Of a stretch of 64,000 bases of DNA, positions 1 through 8,479 are shown one piece after another. The translations under genes were made by a program, and so were the position numbers. The notes beneath the pieces are model-generated. The model was not told where the DNA came from, did not search any database, and saw only the letters and a list, made by a program, of their open reading frames with translations. Source of the DNA: JBBQVS01 sp964657325 (GTDB taxonomy: Bacteria > Chloroflexota > Ktedonobacteria > Ktedonobacterales > Ktedonobacteraceae); the NCBI GenBank assembly GCA_964657325.1, contig CAZZVE010000001.1:45674-109673 (forward strand). Reading direction: 5' to 3'. Every line of letters begins with the position of its first letter. Positions within the stretch are counted from its first letter, which is position 1.

Positions 1-492
1 ATTCAGTGGCGTCAAGTTTGGTCCAAAGTCCTTTTCGCGTAGCGAGACCATATTTTCCCGAAAGAAACGGAATTCTAATTCGGACGCAGACATTGGCTCA
101 AAACCAAGCGAACGTGCTCGTTCCACTAAAGTATTGAGGATGTAGCGAGGAGAAATAGTCACGCGGTCGCCATGCTCTGACCACAAATCACAAATGCAAG
201 AGTAGACGTTTTCCTCCCACGGCACCGGAGCAAATGTTGCAAGGTCTGGCTTCATCACAATATCGGCAAACCCACGCTCCCAGTTACTAAACTTGAGATT
301 GGGAAGCACGTTCTCAGCTATATCCCAACCAAAGAGTACATCGCATTGCGCAAAACCATCCGATAATGAGTCAAGGAAAAACTTCGCGGCTACACGTTTG
401 CCACGATACACTCCCTCTATATCAGCAGCACCAACCTTGACATACTCAATCTTCCCTTGCTCTACAAGTTGTTTAATCTCAGTGACATCCAT
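1..492 (-). CDS. Glutamine-synthetase-like gamma-glutamyl ligase, N-terminal part (cut by window start)
   Basis: The leftward frame opens at an ATG at 492 and runs off the window edge after 164 codons. It begins MDVTEIKQLVEQGKIEYVKV and carries the beta-grasp features of the GS family, with a GKRVAAKFF stretch like the conserved G-K/R-x-V segment and SELEFRFF, which matches the E-x-E/F metal-binding start of the catalytic domain. Upstream of the ATG the leftward strand reads AGAAAGG, an acceptable ribosome site. Members that are not GlnA couple glutamate to amines such as ethanolamine or polyamines using ATP. A second, complete paralogue lies at 5118-6482 and APC permeases lie between, so an amine or amino-acid use pathway is a fair inference. 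The substrate cannot be told from this fragment. Confidence 0.8.
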   Translation of the reverse strand, partial: MDVTEIKQLVEQGKIEYVKVGAADIEGVYRGKRVAAKFFLDSLSDGFAQCDVLFGWDIAENVLPNLKFSNWERGFADIVMKPDLATFAPVPWEENVYSCICDLWSEHGDRVTISPRYILNTLVERARSLGFEPMSASELEFRFFRENMVSLREKDFGPNLTPLN

Positions 493-528
493 AGTTGTAT
501 ACCTTTCTAAAGAAATACAATCCACTAA

Positions 529-604
529 GTAGGGACCGATTTATCGCGTCCTTGTCCTTGTCGGCAATCGAGATGCCAAGAGGACGCGATAAATCGGTCC
601 CTAC
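529..604. repeat. Inverted repeat, family C (GACCGATTTATCGCGTC)
   Basis: Two perfect 23-bp arms (529-551 and 582-604) flank a 30-nt centre. It lies between the start of the GS-like gene and the end of the SDR gene. One arm of the same sequence recurs at 41524-41547 and a decayed one at 45169-45192, so this is a dispersed element and not only a local terminator. Confidence 0.85.
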
Positions 605-619
605 AAAAATTCGAGCACG

Positions 620-1384
620 TTAAAAATAGTTTGATGAAATTCCTCCATCTACCATAAGCCAAGCTCCGGTTGTCCATGCAGACTCATCGGAAGCGAGGTA
701 TAACGCCATATAAATAATGTCTCTTGCCTCGCCAAAGCGTCCTAGCGGAATACGCTGAAGACGTGTATTTCTCGCATCTTCATCAGTCCAAAGCATTCGC
801 AGCAGGGGCGTTTCGATAGGGCCAGGGCAGATTGCGTTGCAGCGAATGTTGTGACGCCCATATTGTACCGCAAGAGACTTTGTTAACGCGAGTAAGCCGC
901 CTTTAGAGGTGGTATAGGCATCTTGCGGCACAGTACAGCCCATGAATGCTACAAATGATGCGATATTGACAATAGACCCTTGTCCTTGCTTCATCATGTG
1001 TGGCACAACGTATTTAGAACAAAGAAAGGCACTTTTCAAATTCACATCCAACACTCTATCCCAAACCGCCTCGCTTATGTCGGTCACACTTCCATCATCC
1101 GCAGGCATAATGCCTGCATTGTTATAGAGAATGTCTACACGACCAAACGTGTTGATAGTAGTTTCGACCATCGCCTTGACTTCATCTTCATTAGCAACGT
1201 TCGCTTTGACAAATAAAGCTTTTCCCCCGGCATTACGGATGTTTTTGACGGTCTCTTCGCCTGCTACTACATTCACATCGGTCACGACAACACTAGCACC
1301 CTCTTGCGCAAACAACTCCGCTGCCGCCTGTCCCATACCTCCAGCCGCACCCGTAATAATCGCAACTTTGTTCGCTATTCGCAT
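620..1384 (-). CDS. SDR-family NAD(P)-dependent oxidoreductase
   Basis: This is a classical short-chain dehydrogenase of 254 residues, the usual length. The N-terminal Rossmann nucleotide site reads TGAAGGMG, followed by the NNAG motif near residue 90, and the catalytic Ser with Y-x-x-x-K appears as YTTSK. The C-terminal half ends with the usual WMVDGG-like segment (AWLMVDGG). I prefer the ATG at 1384 to the GTG at 1393, because AAGAGG sits 8 nt before the ATG. An acidic residue after the second beta strand (VVVTDVN) suggests NAD over NADP. It reads the same way as the GS-like fragment and the permease upstream, so it may oxidise a product of the same pathway; the substrate is unknown. Confidence 0.93.
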   Translation of the reverse strand: MRIANKVAIITGAAGGMGQAAAELFAQEGASVVVTDVNVVAGEETVKNIRNAGGKALFVKANVANEDEVKAMVETTINTFGRVDILYNNAGIMPADDGSVTDISEAVWDRVLDVNLKSAFLCSKYVVPHMMKQGQGSIVNIASFVAFMGCTVPQDAYTTSKGGLLALTKSLAVQYGRHNIRCNAICPGPIETPLLRMLWTDEDARNTRLQRIPLGRFGEARDIIYMALYLASDESAWTTGAWLMVDGGISSNYF

Positions 1385-1418
1385 ATACAGCACCTCTTGC
1401 TCTACGTCTTATATATGA

Positions 1419-1476
1419 TATGAATGACGTATTGCATCCTCTCATATATATGAGAGGATGCAATACGTCATTCATA
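1419..1476. terminator. 58-bp perfect palindrome between two leftward genes
   Basis: All 29 base pairs match around the centre at 1447/1448, with no loop other than the AT-rich middle. It lies 15 nt past the stop of the permease gene (1491) and upstream of the SDR start. As RNA it would form a very stable hairpin, though no clear U-run follows it. It may end permease transcription or protect its 3' end. Confidence 0.7.
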
Positions 1477-1490
1477 CAACTAACAAAACT

Positions 1491-3137
1491 TTATTCGCCG
1501 CCCCCGGCTGCACCTTCTACATCAACGCGCGCTGTCTCGCCAAAGCTCCGCTCAATAGCACCCAGTTCGCTCTCTGAACCTTGTACATGAGGGCCTTTGA
1601 ACCAATGCCGAACGCTGACCATCCACCAGACGACTAGGATCACGAGCGTTCCTAGCACCACGACTGGCGTATAGTTAAATGTGACCGCAGTAATGGGTGT
1701 GATGGTAGGAAGCATAAACAGTATCGAGATAAAAATGACCCACAGCACCGAAATGATGCCAATTGGCCTACTCCACGCTCCTAAATGCCAGGGGCCATGT
1801 TGGAAGTTTTTTGCCATCAACCTCAACAGAATGGGCAAGACATAGGAGATGTACAAACCGATGACCGCAATAGATGTAATAGCAACGTAGGCCGCAAAAT
1901 TGAATACGGTTGGAATGGCGAGCACGAATGCCGCGACAGCCGCGAGAATGATAGCGTTGCGTGGTGTACGTCCACTATCCAAGCGATGCCACAAATTCGA
2001 GAAAGGCACCGCGCCATCACGTGAGAATGCGTAGATCATGCGAGAATTTGTGGTGATTGAAGACATACCACAAAAGAACTGTGCACCAACAGCAACGGCG
2101 AAAAACAGTGTTCCTAGCACAAATCCAAGACGGCTTTCGAGAATGTAGAGTACTGGATTAATGTAGCCAGCAGCTTTCACTAGATCGGGGGCAGCAGCGA
2201 GCAAGCCCATAAGCACTATATAACCCGCGAATGCCGAAACAACCACTGACATCACCACGCCCCACGGTGCCCTCGTAGCTGCACCGACTGTCTCCTCGGT
2301 CATATGCGCTGATGCATCATAGCCTGTGTATGTGTATTGTGCCAGGAGCAGCCCTAGTAAGAACGCATACCAGATGGGAAAGCCAGTTGCATTGAACTTA
2401 GGATTAGCACTAAAGAGCGTTCCTGCACTATTAAGTGGTTGAGCGGCTACATGAGTTGCAAAATTTGTACCACCAAATTGCTGAGAGGCCAATGCAGCAA
2501 CAACGACGCCTCCACCAATTAAGAGGACACCAACGATATGCCACCACACGCTCACATCATTTAAACGAGCAACAATGCGTACTCCAAAGATATTGAGGAA
2601 GGCATGTAATGCAAGCACAATGGCATAAATTGCTAGCGTTGTCCATTGTGTCGCAGGATCAATAGCCAGAACAGAACCAAGCGTTGCAGGAAAATGCGGG
2701 AACCACGCATTGAGCAATACATCAACCGAGACCGCTAAACCGTAGTCGATGCCAGCAGTTACTGCCACCTGACCAATAAGATTGAACCAGCCAGTGAACC
2801 AGCCCCACGCAGGTCCACCTAACTGAGAAGCCCAGTAATATAAGCCGCCAGCAGTCGGATAGGCAGAAGCTAGCTCTGCCATTCCTAAAGCAACAATGAC
2901 AACAAACACTGTTACGAGTGGCCAGCCAATTGAGCCGGCAGCAAAACCAGAGGTTGTGATGCCTGTGTAAAAAAGTGTTAAGCAACCGCTTAATACGGAG
3001 ATGATGGTGAAGGAAATAGCGAAGTTCGAGAAACCGCCCATCGTGCGAAATAATTCCTGGGCATAGCCCATACCATGTAAACGCTTGATATCTTGCGCGA
3101 TAAGGTCCTCATTGCCAGGACGACGAGATAATGCCAT
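1491..3137 (-). CDS. APC-family amino acid permease (GABA/choline permease-like)
   Basis: This 548-residue membrane protein has about 12 predicted hydrophobic segments. The N-terminus QELFRTMGGFSNFAISFTII and the first helix with GWPLV then SAYPTAGGLYYW are typical of the amino-acid/choline/GABA transporters of the APC superfamily (UGA4/BAT1 group). The middle of the protein has the TGYDASAHMTEET motif, diagnostic of that group. The start is well supported by AGGAGG 6 nt before the ATG. The C-terminus is a short cytosolic tail rich in acidic and Gly residues. It likely imports an amino acid or gamma-aminobutyrate-like amine. The neighbouring ligases and two further APC permeases make amine nitrogen use the best guess. 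Confidence 0.92.
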   Translation of the reverse strand: MALSRRPGNEDLIAQDIKRLHGMGYAQELFRTMGGFSNFAISFTIISVLSGCLTLFYTGITTSGFAAGSIGWPLVTVFVVIVALGMAELASAYPTAGGLYYWASQLGGPAWGWFTGWFNLIGQVAVTAGIDYGLAVSVDVLLNAWFPHFPATLGSVLAIDPATQWTTLAIYAIVLALHAFLNIFGVRIVARLNDVSVWWHIVGVLLIGGGVVVAALASQQFGGTNFATHVAAQPLNSAGTLFSANPKFNATGFPIWYAFLLGLLLAQYTYTGYDASAHMTEETVGAATRAPWGVVMSVVVSAFAGYIVLMGLLAAAPDLVKAAGYINPVLYILESRLGFVLGTLFFAVAVGAQFFCGMSSITTNSRMIYAFSRDGAVPFSNLWHRLDSGRTPRNAIILAAVAAFVLAIPTVFNFAAYVAITSIAVIGLYISYVLPILLRLMAKNFQHGPWHLGAWSRPIGIISVLWVIFISILFMLPTITPITAVTFNYTPVVVLGTLVILVVWWMVSVRHWFKGPHVQGSESELGAIERSFGETARVDVEGAAGGGE

Positions 3138-3566
3138 GCGATACCTCCTAAAAGACGTTACACTATGTGGAAAGGAAAATAAATGTTAGGACACTATTCC
3201 CAAAGAAAGCCACAAGGTTTTGTTAGCATCGAATATCTTCGATGTAGCACCTTCTTTCCGCATTTGTTTCATATTATGACGAAGTAATTTTTGCTACACA
3301 TCAAGATTGTGTAACGTTCCTATTGTCTATTAAGTCGAGGTTTTCGTCAAGTACCATTTCGACAAGAGTAGTTATTACTCGCATATAGGAAATTTGTACT
3401 ATCCACGACCTGTTATTCTTTATTCTTAAACACTCTGAAGTATCCTTATAAGGGTTACATAAAGTGGCCTATTACTTTAATTTTATAAAATATTTGTCTT
3501 ATACATGTCATATATTGACATACATACATAAATGTCTCTTAAAACAATTCGCAAAGGGAGAACAGC
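3138..3566. other. Divergent intergenic region between two permease genes
   Basis: AT-rich, with no frame that has a ribosome site. It must hold the promoters of the leftward permease (1491-3137) and the rightward permease (3567-5075). The only clear element is the 17-bp inverted repeat at 3505-3521. Confidence 0.6.
3505..3521. promoter_or_regulatory. Candidate operator: ATGTCA-5-TGACAT
   Basis: A perfect 6-bp inverted repeat with a 5-nt AT spacer lies about 45 nt before the ATG of the rightward permease gene. Size, symmetry and position fit a dimeric repressor or activator site. The cognate regulator is not identified. Confidence 0.4.
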
Positions 3567-5075
3567 ATGACGACTCTGTACAACCAGTCAGAGGACAAGG
3601 TGACACAAAATAATGATTTAGTTTCGGAAACATACACAGTCAAGACTATGCCACATGTTGCGGGTACATTTGGCATGACAGCAACATTCGTACTTATCAT
3701 CTTTTTCAGCACAAACGTTGCTTCAGCAATTCAGGCAGGTGCCGGGACATTTACCTTCTGGATTATTGGCGGCATCACCTTTTTCATTCCTTGTGCGATT
3801 GTTACGGCTCAGTTAGGCCACATGTTTCCTCACGAAGGCTCTCTCTACAACTGGACACATAGAGCCTTTGGAGGCTATTGGAGTTTTTTCGTCGCCTTTT
3901 GTGCATGGTTTCCCTGTATCTTATTGATGGTTACTGCATCAAGTGTGGTCGTTGGTTATATACAAGGATTGAATCCATCGTGGCTTGTTCAACCCTGGCA
4001 ACAAGGACTTGTCCTTGTACTTCTGCTTGCCTTTTCAGGCGTTCTCGCTGTTCAGCCTTTGCGTACCATTCTTACCATAGTCAATGTAACACTCGTCATC
4101 GCATTTCTAGCTGTCTTCCTGGTAGGGTCTGCGGGAGTTGTATCGCTGCTACAAGGCCATCACTCGGCAACCAGTTTTACCACACCGACCGATTGGGGCC
4201 TGACCTTGAACGCTAAAGGGTACTATGCACTTGCGCTGTTTGGATTTATTACACAGGCATATCTTGGTGCTGAAGTGCCTCTTAACATGGGTGGAGAGAT
4301 CACACGGCATAAGGTTGTAACACGTCATTTATTATGGGGAACGCTACTTGTCTTTGTTGGCTACTTTGTAACAACTTTCGGCATTTTGGTTGTGCAAGGA
4401 ACAGCACAAAGTGGCAACGCATTCGTTCTCGTTATGACGGTAGACACTGTGTTCGGCAAGCTGATGGGAGCTATCGTCGCGCTTCTTGTCATGTTCAACT
4501 TTGTCGTGACTCCTGCTGTCTACAATTACGCCTATGCACGTCTTCTCTTAGTAGGAGGTATTGACCAGTACCTGCCTGTAAAAGTCGCGCGTCTTAACAA
4601 GCATCGTGTACCAGCTAATGCGATTGTCCTTCAAACGGTGACAGCAATGGTCTTTACAGCGATTATCTATTTCGTTGTGCCACTGTTTGGCAGTTCCGCC
4701 AACGCTGCCACGCTTAATTCCGATGTCTACAATGTGGTAATATCGGCTTCGACACTCGTCTGGGCTATCTCTACTGCATTCCTCTTCATTAACCTTGCGA
4801 AATTTTATTTTAATGACCGCAGAGCATTCCATGCTAAACGTATCTTTCCTATGCCTGTTTTATGGTTAGCTATTGTTCTTGGCATAGTTACTTGTCTTGT
4901 TAGTATTGTTGGCACGTTAATTTACAGCTTGATTCCAAATCAAATCGACAACTCTCACTGGTGGTACATTGTTGGCGGCATAACAGTCATCTGCCTCGTT
5001 GTAGCAGGAATCGGTAGTGCGCTAGCAAATAGTGAAGCCCTTTGGGAAAATATCAGCGAGCAAGGAAAACTGTAA
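3567..5075 (+). CDS. APC-family amino acid permease (glutamate:GABA-antiporter-like group)
   Basis: This 502-residue protein has about 12 hydrophobic segments. After a polar 30-residue N-terminus comes MTATFVLIIFFSTNVASAIQAG, then FFIPCAIVTAQLGHMFPHEGSLYNWTHRAFG, the conserved helix 2/3 region of APC permeases. Later GAEVPLNMGGEI matches the unwound-helix motif of this group. GGGAG lies 7-8 nt before the ATG. It is a clear paralogue of the 6965-8479 permease (both have the GAEVPLNMG/GVEVPLNMG motif), and its last 75 residues closely match the remnant at 6626-6886. The stop codon lies inside a hairpin shared with the convergent ligase gene. Confidence 0.93.
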   Translation: MTTLYNQSEDKVTQNNDLVSETYTVKTMPHVAGTFGMTATFVLIIFFSTNVASAIQAGAGTFTFWIIGGITFFIPCAIVTAQLGHMFPHEGSLYNWTHRAFGGYWSFFVAFCAWFPCILLMVTASSVVVGYIQGLNPSWLVQPWQQGLVLVLLLAFSGVLAVQPLRTILTIVNVTLVIAFLAVFLVGSAGVVSLLQGHHSATSFTTPTDWGLTLNAKGYYALALFGFITQAYLGAEVPLNMGGEITRHKVVTRHLLWGTLLVFVGYFVTTFGILVVQGTAQSGNAFVLVMTVDTVFGKLMGAIVALLVMFNFVVTPAVYNYAYARLLLVGGIDQYLPVKVARLNKHRVPANAIVLQTVTAMVFTAIIYFVVPLFGSSANAATLNSDVYNVVISASTLVWAISTAFLFINLAKFYFNDRRAFHAKRIFPMPVLWLAIVLGIVTCLVSIVGTLIYSLIPNQIDNSHWWYIVGGITVICLVVAGIGSALANSEALWENISEQGKL

Positions 5076-5103
5076 AGTCTTATTACAGCTTCCCTTGCTC
5101 GCT
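5055..5103. terminator. Bidirectional hairpin between permease and ligase genes
   Basis: Arms of 21 bp (5055-5075 and 5083-5103, two mismatches) with a 7-nt loop. The left arm contains the last codons and the stop of the permease gene. Convergent genes end on both sides, so it can serve as terminator for both. Confidence 0.7.
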
Positions 5104-5117
5104 TATATATACGGATA

Positions 5118-6482
5118 CTAATATTTGTAAAAGTGTTGTAACGTCTCTGTCTCTGCTGACTTCTCTTTGAAAAAGTCTGACTCCGCACGTTTGACAGCGA
5201 TATAGGATGTTGCGAGCAACGGTCCTAGTGCCTCTTTTAGTACGCTATCGTGTTCTAGCTCGTCAAGGGCTTCGTCAAACGTTGTGGGGAGACGACGAAT
5301 ACCACGTTTTTCGCGCTCCTCATCACTGTAGTTCCCTGGATCAATCTGTTGTGGTTCACCTGGATCAATCTTGTTCTTGATGCCATCTAGCCCAGCAGCA
5401 ATGAACGCGCCCATAGCAAGATAGGGATTACCACTATGATCGGCGGCTTTTAGTTCCAGGTTGATAGAATCCGCTTCACGGCCTTTATAGACCGAAGGCA
5501 CACGGATCGCGCCTTCACGGTTATCGAAACCATAGACTCCGTAAGCTGAACTCCAATAATGTGGAAGTAGGCGGCGATATGAGTTTGGACTGCCACAGGT
5601 GATCGCTACGAGCGCACGAACATGTTGGAGGACCCCACCAATAAAATATGTTCCTAACTGGCTCAGGCCACCGCGTCTGTCCGCATCGTAGAACAAGTTG
5701 ATGTGTTCGCGCTCACTTCCTTGAGTTCCCCACAAACTCAAATGAATATGTGCCCCACTACCTGCTTGATCGAGGAATGGCTTGGGAGCAAAGGAGGCAA
5801 AGAGATTGTATTTACGAGCAACACTGCGTACAGTTTCACGGATGAGACATACGTTATCAGCAGCACGTAGAACGTTAGCATGCCGAACTGAAAGCTCTTG
5901 TTGCGAGGGTCCAAGTTCAGTATGAAACAACTCAACAGAAATACCTTGTGTCTCAAGTGCTGTCAAAATAGCGTCAATCACCTCTGCCTGATCGTCCAGA
6001 CCAATACTGCTGTAGCAAAGGCTAGAGTCGGCGGGAACATAGATTCCTGTTTCGTCCTCACGCGCCAGGTAAAACTCATGCTCAACAGCCGCCTCTGCAC
6101 GCATCCCTTGCTCGGCAAGACGAGCGATCATGCGTTTGAGAAAGGTACGTGGGCACGCCTCCCATGGCGTTCCATCAGTGAGGATCATGTCGCATAACAT
6201 ACTACCTGTATGAGGAGCGTAAGGCAAAACAGTGAATGTTGCAGGGTCAGGCGTTAAACGGAATTCACCAACTGGCCCCATTCCTTCAACAGAGGCAAGC
6301 GACTCAACACCAGTAAAAGCTTGCATGGCCAGTGTCTGACCAATACCCTCATTGATACGCGTCCCAAGCTTGCTTGCATGAGTTGCTTTTCCTCGAATGA
6401 TACCGCCATTGTCACAATACAAGAAACGTACAAGACGCAGGTTGGCAGCCTGTGCCTGCTCTACAACATCTTGAGCATTCAT
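5118..6482 (-). CDS. Glutamine-synthetase family ligase (gamma-glutamyl-amine synthetase-like)
   Basis: The 454-residue protein covers the whole GS fold: beta-grasp N-domain (about 1-105) and catalytic domain. Visible active-site elements are VEHEFYL (metal ligands), SGAHIHLSLW (the conserved His), NSYRRLLPHYW (glutamate/ATP site) and REGAIRVPS (Arg). The C-terminal AADHSGNPYLAMGAFIAAG followed by PGEP is typical of GS-like ligases that act on amines, and the NLYDLP-type adenylylation loop of true GlnA is not seen. AGGAG lies 8 nt before the ATG. It probably makes a gamma-glutamyl amide from glutamate, ATP and an amine; whether the amine is ethanolamine, a polyamine or ammonia is not decidable here. 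It sits between a permease and a permease remnant. Confidence 0.88.
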   Translation of the reverse strand: MNAQDVVEQAQAANLRLVRFLYCDNGGIIRGKATHASKLGTRINEGIGQTLAMQAFTGVESLASVEGMGPVGEFRLTPDPATFTVLPYAPHTGSMLCDMILTDGTPWEACPRTFLKRMIARLAEQGMRAEAAVEHEFYLAREDETGIYVPADSSLCYSSIGLDDQAEVIDAILTALETQGISVELFHTELGPSQQELSVRHANVLRAADNVCLIRETVRSVARKYNLFASFAPKPFLDQAGSGAHIHLSLWGTQGSEREHINLFYDADRRGGLSQLGTYFIGGVLQHVRALVAITCGSPNSYRRLLPHYWSSAYGVYGFDNREGAIRVPSVYKGREADSINLELKAADHSGNPYLAMGAFIAAGLDGIKNKIDPGEPQQIDPGNYSDEEREKRGIRRLPTTFDEALDELEHDSVLKEALGPLLATSYIAVKRAESDFFKEKSAETETLQHFYKY

Positions 6483-6543
6483 ACATAGTTCTCCTATTCC
6501 TAATACTCTTGTAATAAGGAACTAGCTAGGTTTATAGGATGGT

Positions 6544-6572
6544 AGTATATCAAAGTACCTTATAGAAAACAA
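6544..6572 (-). promoter_or_regulatory. Candidate sigma-70 promoter of the ligase gene
   Basis: On the leftward strand TTGTTT is followed after exactly 17 nt by TATACT, about 60 nt before the ligase start at 6482. The -10 matches five of six consensus bases and the -35 four of six. Confidence 0.45.
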
Positions 6573-6625
6573 GAACTACTCACATACTCTTTTCTTGATG
6601 CTCTAGGCTTTCTTGATATAAATAA

Positions 6626-6886
6626 AAAGTAAAAGCCAAATTTCATAGTACGCGCATCTTTCCAATGCCTGTTCTCGTGATAAGTTCTATCATTGGTCCG
6701 ATAGTCTGTCTGCTTGCTATCGTCGATACGCTCTTTATTGCATGGATACCTCAAATACCAAATACGTACTGGTTCTATATTGTTGGTGGTGTGACCATCG
6801 TGTGCATCATTATCGCCGCGATTGGCAGTATCCTTGCCAGTAGCGAGGCGAGTTGGCAAAGTACAGAAAGTATCTATAGAAAGTAG
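6626..6886 (+). pseudogene. C-terminal remnant of an APC permease
   Basis: An open stretch after a TAA at 6623 encodes KFHSTRIFPMPVL and continues with two hydrophobic helices to a stop at 6886. It aligns residue for residue with the last 80 or so residues of the permease at 3567-5075: AFHAKRIFPMPVL against KFHSTRIFPMPVL, WWYIVGGITVICLVVAGIGS against WFYIVGGVTIVCIIIAAIGS, and ANSEALW against ASSEASW. No upstream part of such a gene is present; the leftward ligase gene starts 140 nt before it. It is best read as the tail of a lost permease copy, and it has no ribosome site of its own. Confidence 0.85.
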
Positions 6887-6890
6887 TCTT

Positions 6891-6946
6891 TACAGAACCA
6901 AAAACTAGAAGCATACAATTGTATACTTCTAGTTTTTGGTTCTGTA
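6891..6946. terminator. 56-bp near-perfect palindrome shared by convergent ends
   Basis: The 28-bp arms meet at CAATTG with one mismatch. It lies 5 nt after the stop of the permease remnant and 19 nt after the end of the leftward permease at 6965. The tract TTTTTGG within the arm gives a weak U-run. Confidence 0.7.
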
Positions 6947-6964
6947 CTATAATATGTCTAGTTG

Positions 6965-8479
6965 CTACTGTGTTACTTGAGCAATAAGTTCCTCATCACT
7001 CAACTGCTTCCTCTTCACTGCACTCTGTCCAACAAAGAAGAGAACGGCTCCGATAATCAGCGAAACAAGCGCAATACCGCTAATCAGGAGTTGCCACTGT
7101 GACAAGGATATATCACCTGTAGAAGTCCAGGGGCCAGTAAAAATTACAAACACCCCAAAGGCACTTGCTAGTGCCCCAATGACTGCACACAAGTAAAACA
7201 CCCAGTCGGGGGCAAGCTGAATGCGTGAGAAGGTTTCACGATACTTGCTACGAATGATAATCACGTCAACAAACAAAATTACCATTGATACACACCAAAT
7301 TACTGTTACCGCCGCTTGGAGTATCCAATAGATGTCTGTGGATAAGTTAACAGCTGTGAATCCTGTCTTGATGGCGTAAGGAACAATGATAAACGCTAAA
7401 GCCGTAAAGAACGCTGCAATAACTGTTTGGACCAGCATGGCGACCCACGGTACTTTGTTGGCATTGACCTTACTAATCACTGCTGGTAGACGCTGATCGA
7501 GTCCTGAGACGAAGAGCAAGCGACCAAACGAATAGTTGTATACAGCAGTGTTAAAGAGAAAGAAACCGATGAAAATGAAGTTCACGACGATACCAAGGAA
7601 CGGACCTGCCGCGCCAAAACCGCGCTGAACTGCCTCTGAAACTGCCGCCGGACTGCCCTGATCTTTTATGGGAACGGCCATCATCACTCCAAAGGTGCCG
7701 ATAAGATATGCAACGATGACAACAGCAGCACCCCAGAGGAGATAGCGTGTAATAGAGCGTGTGTTGTTGATTTCAACACCCATGTTAAGAGGTACCTCTA
7801 CACCAAGCAGTGCCAAGATAACAGTACCATAGAAGGTGTAGGTAGCAATGCTAGGAGACCAGTTATGCGGTGAGTAGTCCACCTTTGCCGCATGTCCACC
7901 AAAGAATGCAAGCAGGCCAGCAATACCGATCAGCAGAATTGCGCCACCATAAGCCACAAAGACTACGTTCACGAAGTTTTGTGTCACACGAAAGCGTAAG
8001 ATGGAAATGAAAAATGAGAAGGCAATTACGAGGATAATTACCAGACCTTGTTGCCACGGCTCACCCAGCCAACTACTATTGAACTGCTGAAGAAGCGAAA
8101 CAACAGCGTCACCAGTAGCAATCATCACCAGCACGCCAGGCCACCAAGAACAGAAACCTGCGAAGAAGCCCATGAATGGACCAAACGCCTTATTCGTCCA
8201 TACATAGATAGAACCCTCGCCAGGGAACATGAGACCAAGCTGACCTGTGACAATAGCACCCGGAATGAGGAAGGTTAGAAAACCAAGAATCCAGTACGAG
8301 TAGGCCGAAGGTCCGGCACCTGCTGCTACACCAGCGGAATTGCTGATAAAGAGGACGATTGCGACAAAAATAGCAACCATATCGAAGGAATTCAATACTT
8401 TGGGGAGAATGCCGCCCGCGATACGCTCGGACCGTAAAACGTCGTTAGTGTTTGCATCACTACCAGAGGTTGCTGCCAT
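6965..8479 (-). CDS. APC-family amino acid permease
   Basis: The protein is 504 residues from the ATG at 8479, which has GGAGGT 9 nt upstream; the frame stays open 53 codons further but without a ribosome site. It has about 12 hydrophobic segments, the FLIPGAIVTGQLGLMFPGEGSIYVWTNKAFGPF region of helices 2-3, and GVEVPLNMGVEI in the middle, the same group as the 3567-5075 permease. The short polar tail ends SDEELIAQVTQ. With two GS-like ligases and an SDR nearby it likely brings in amino acids or amines. The two intact paralogues plus a remnant show repeated duplication of this permease type in one locus. Confidence 0.92.
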   Translation of the reverse strand: MAATSGSDANTNDVLRSERIAGGILPKVLNSFDMVAIFVAIVLFISNSAGVAAGAGPSAYSYWILGFLTFLIPGAIVTGQLGLMFPGEGSIYVWTNKAFGPFMGFFAGFCSWWPGVLVMIATGDAVVSLLQQFNSSWLGEPWQQGLVIILVIAFSFFISILRFRVTQNFVNVVFVAYGGAILLIGIAGLLAFFGGHAAKVDYSPHNWSPSIATYTFYGTVILALLGVEVPLNMGVEINNTRSITRYLLWGAAVVIVAYLIGTFGVMMAVPIKDQGSPAAVSEAVQRGFGAAGPFLGIVVNFIFIGFFLFNTAVYNYSFGRLLFVSGLDQRLPAVISKVNANKVPWVAMLVQTVIAAFFTALAFIIVPYAIKTGFTAVNLSTDIYWILQAAVTVIWCVSMVILFVDVIIIRSKYRETFSRIQLAPDWVFYLCAVIGALASAFGVFVIFTGPWTSTGDISLSQWQLLISGIALVSLIIGAVLFFVGQSAVKRKQLSDEELIAQVTQ

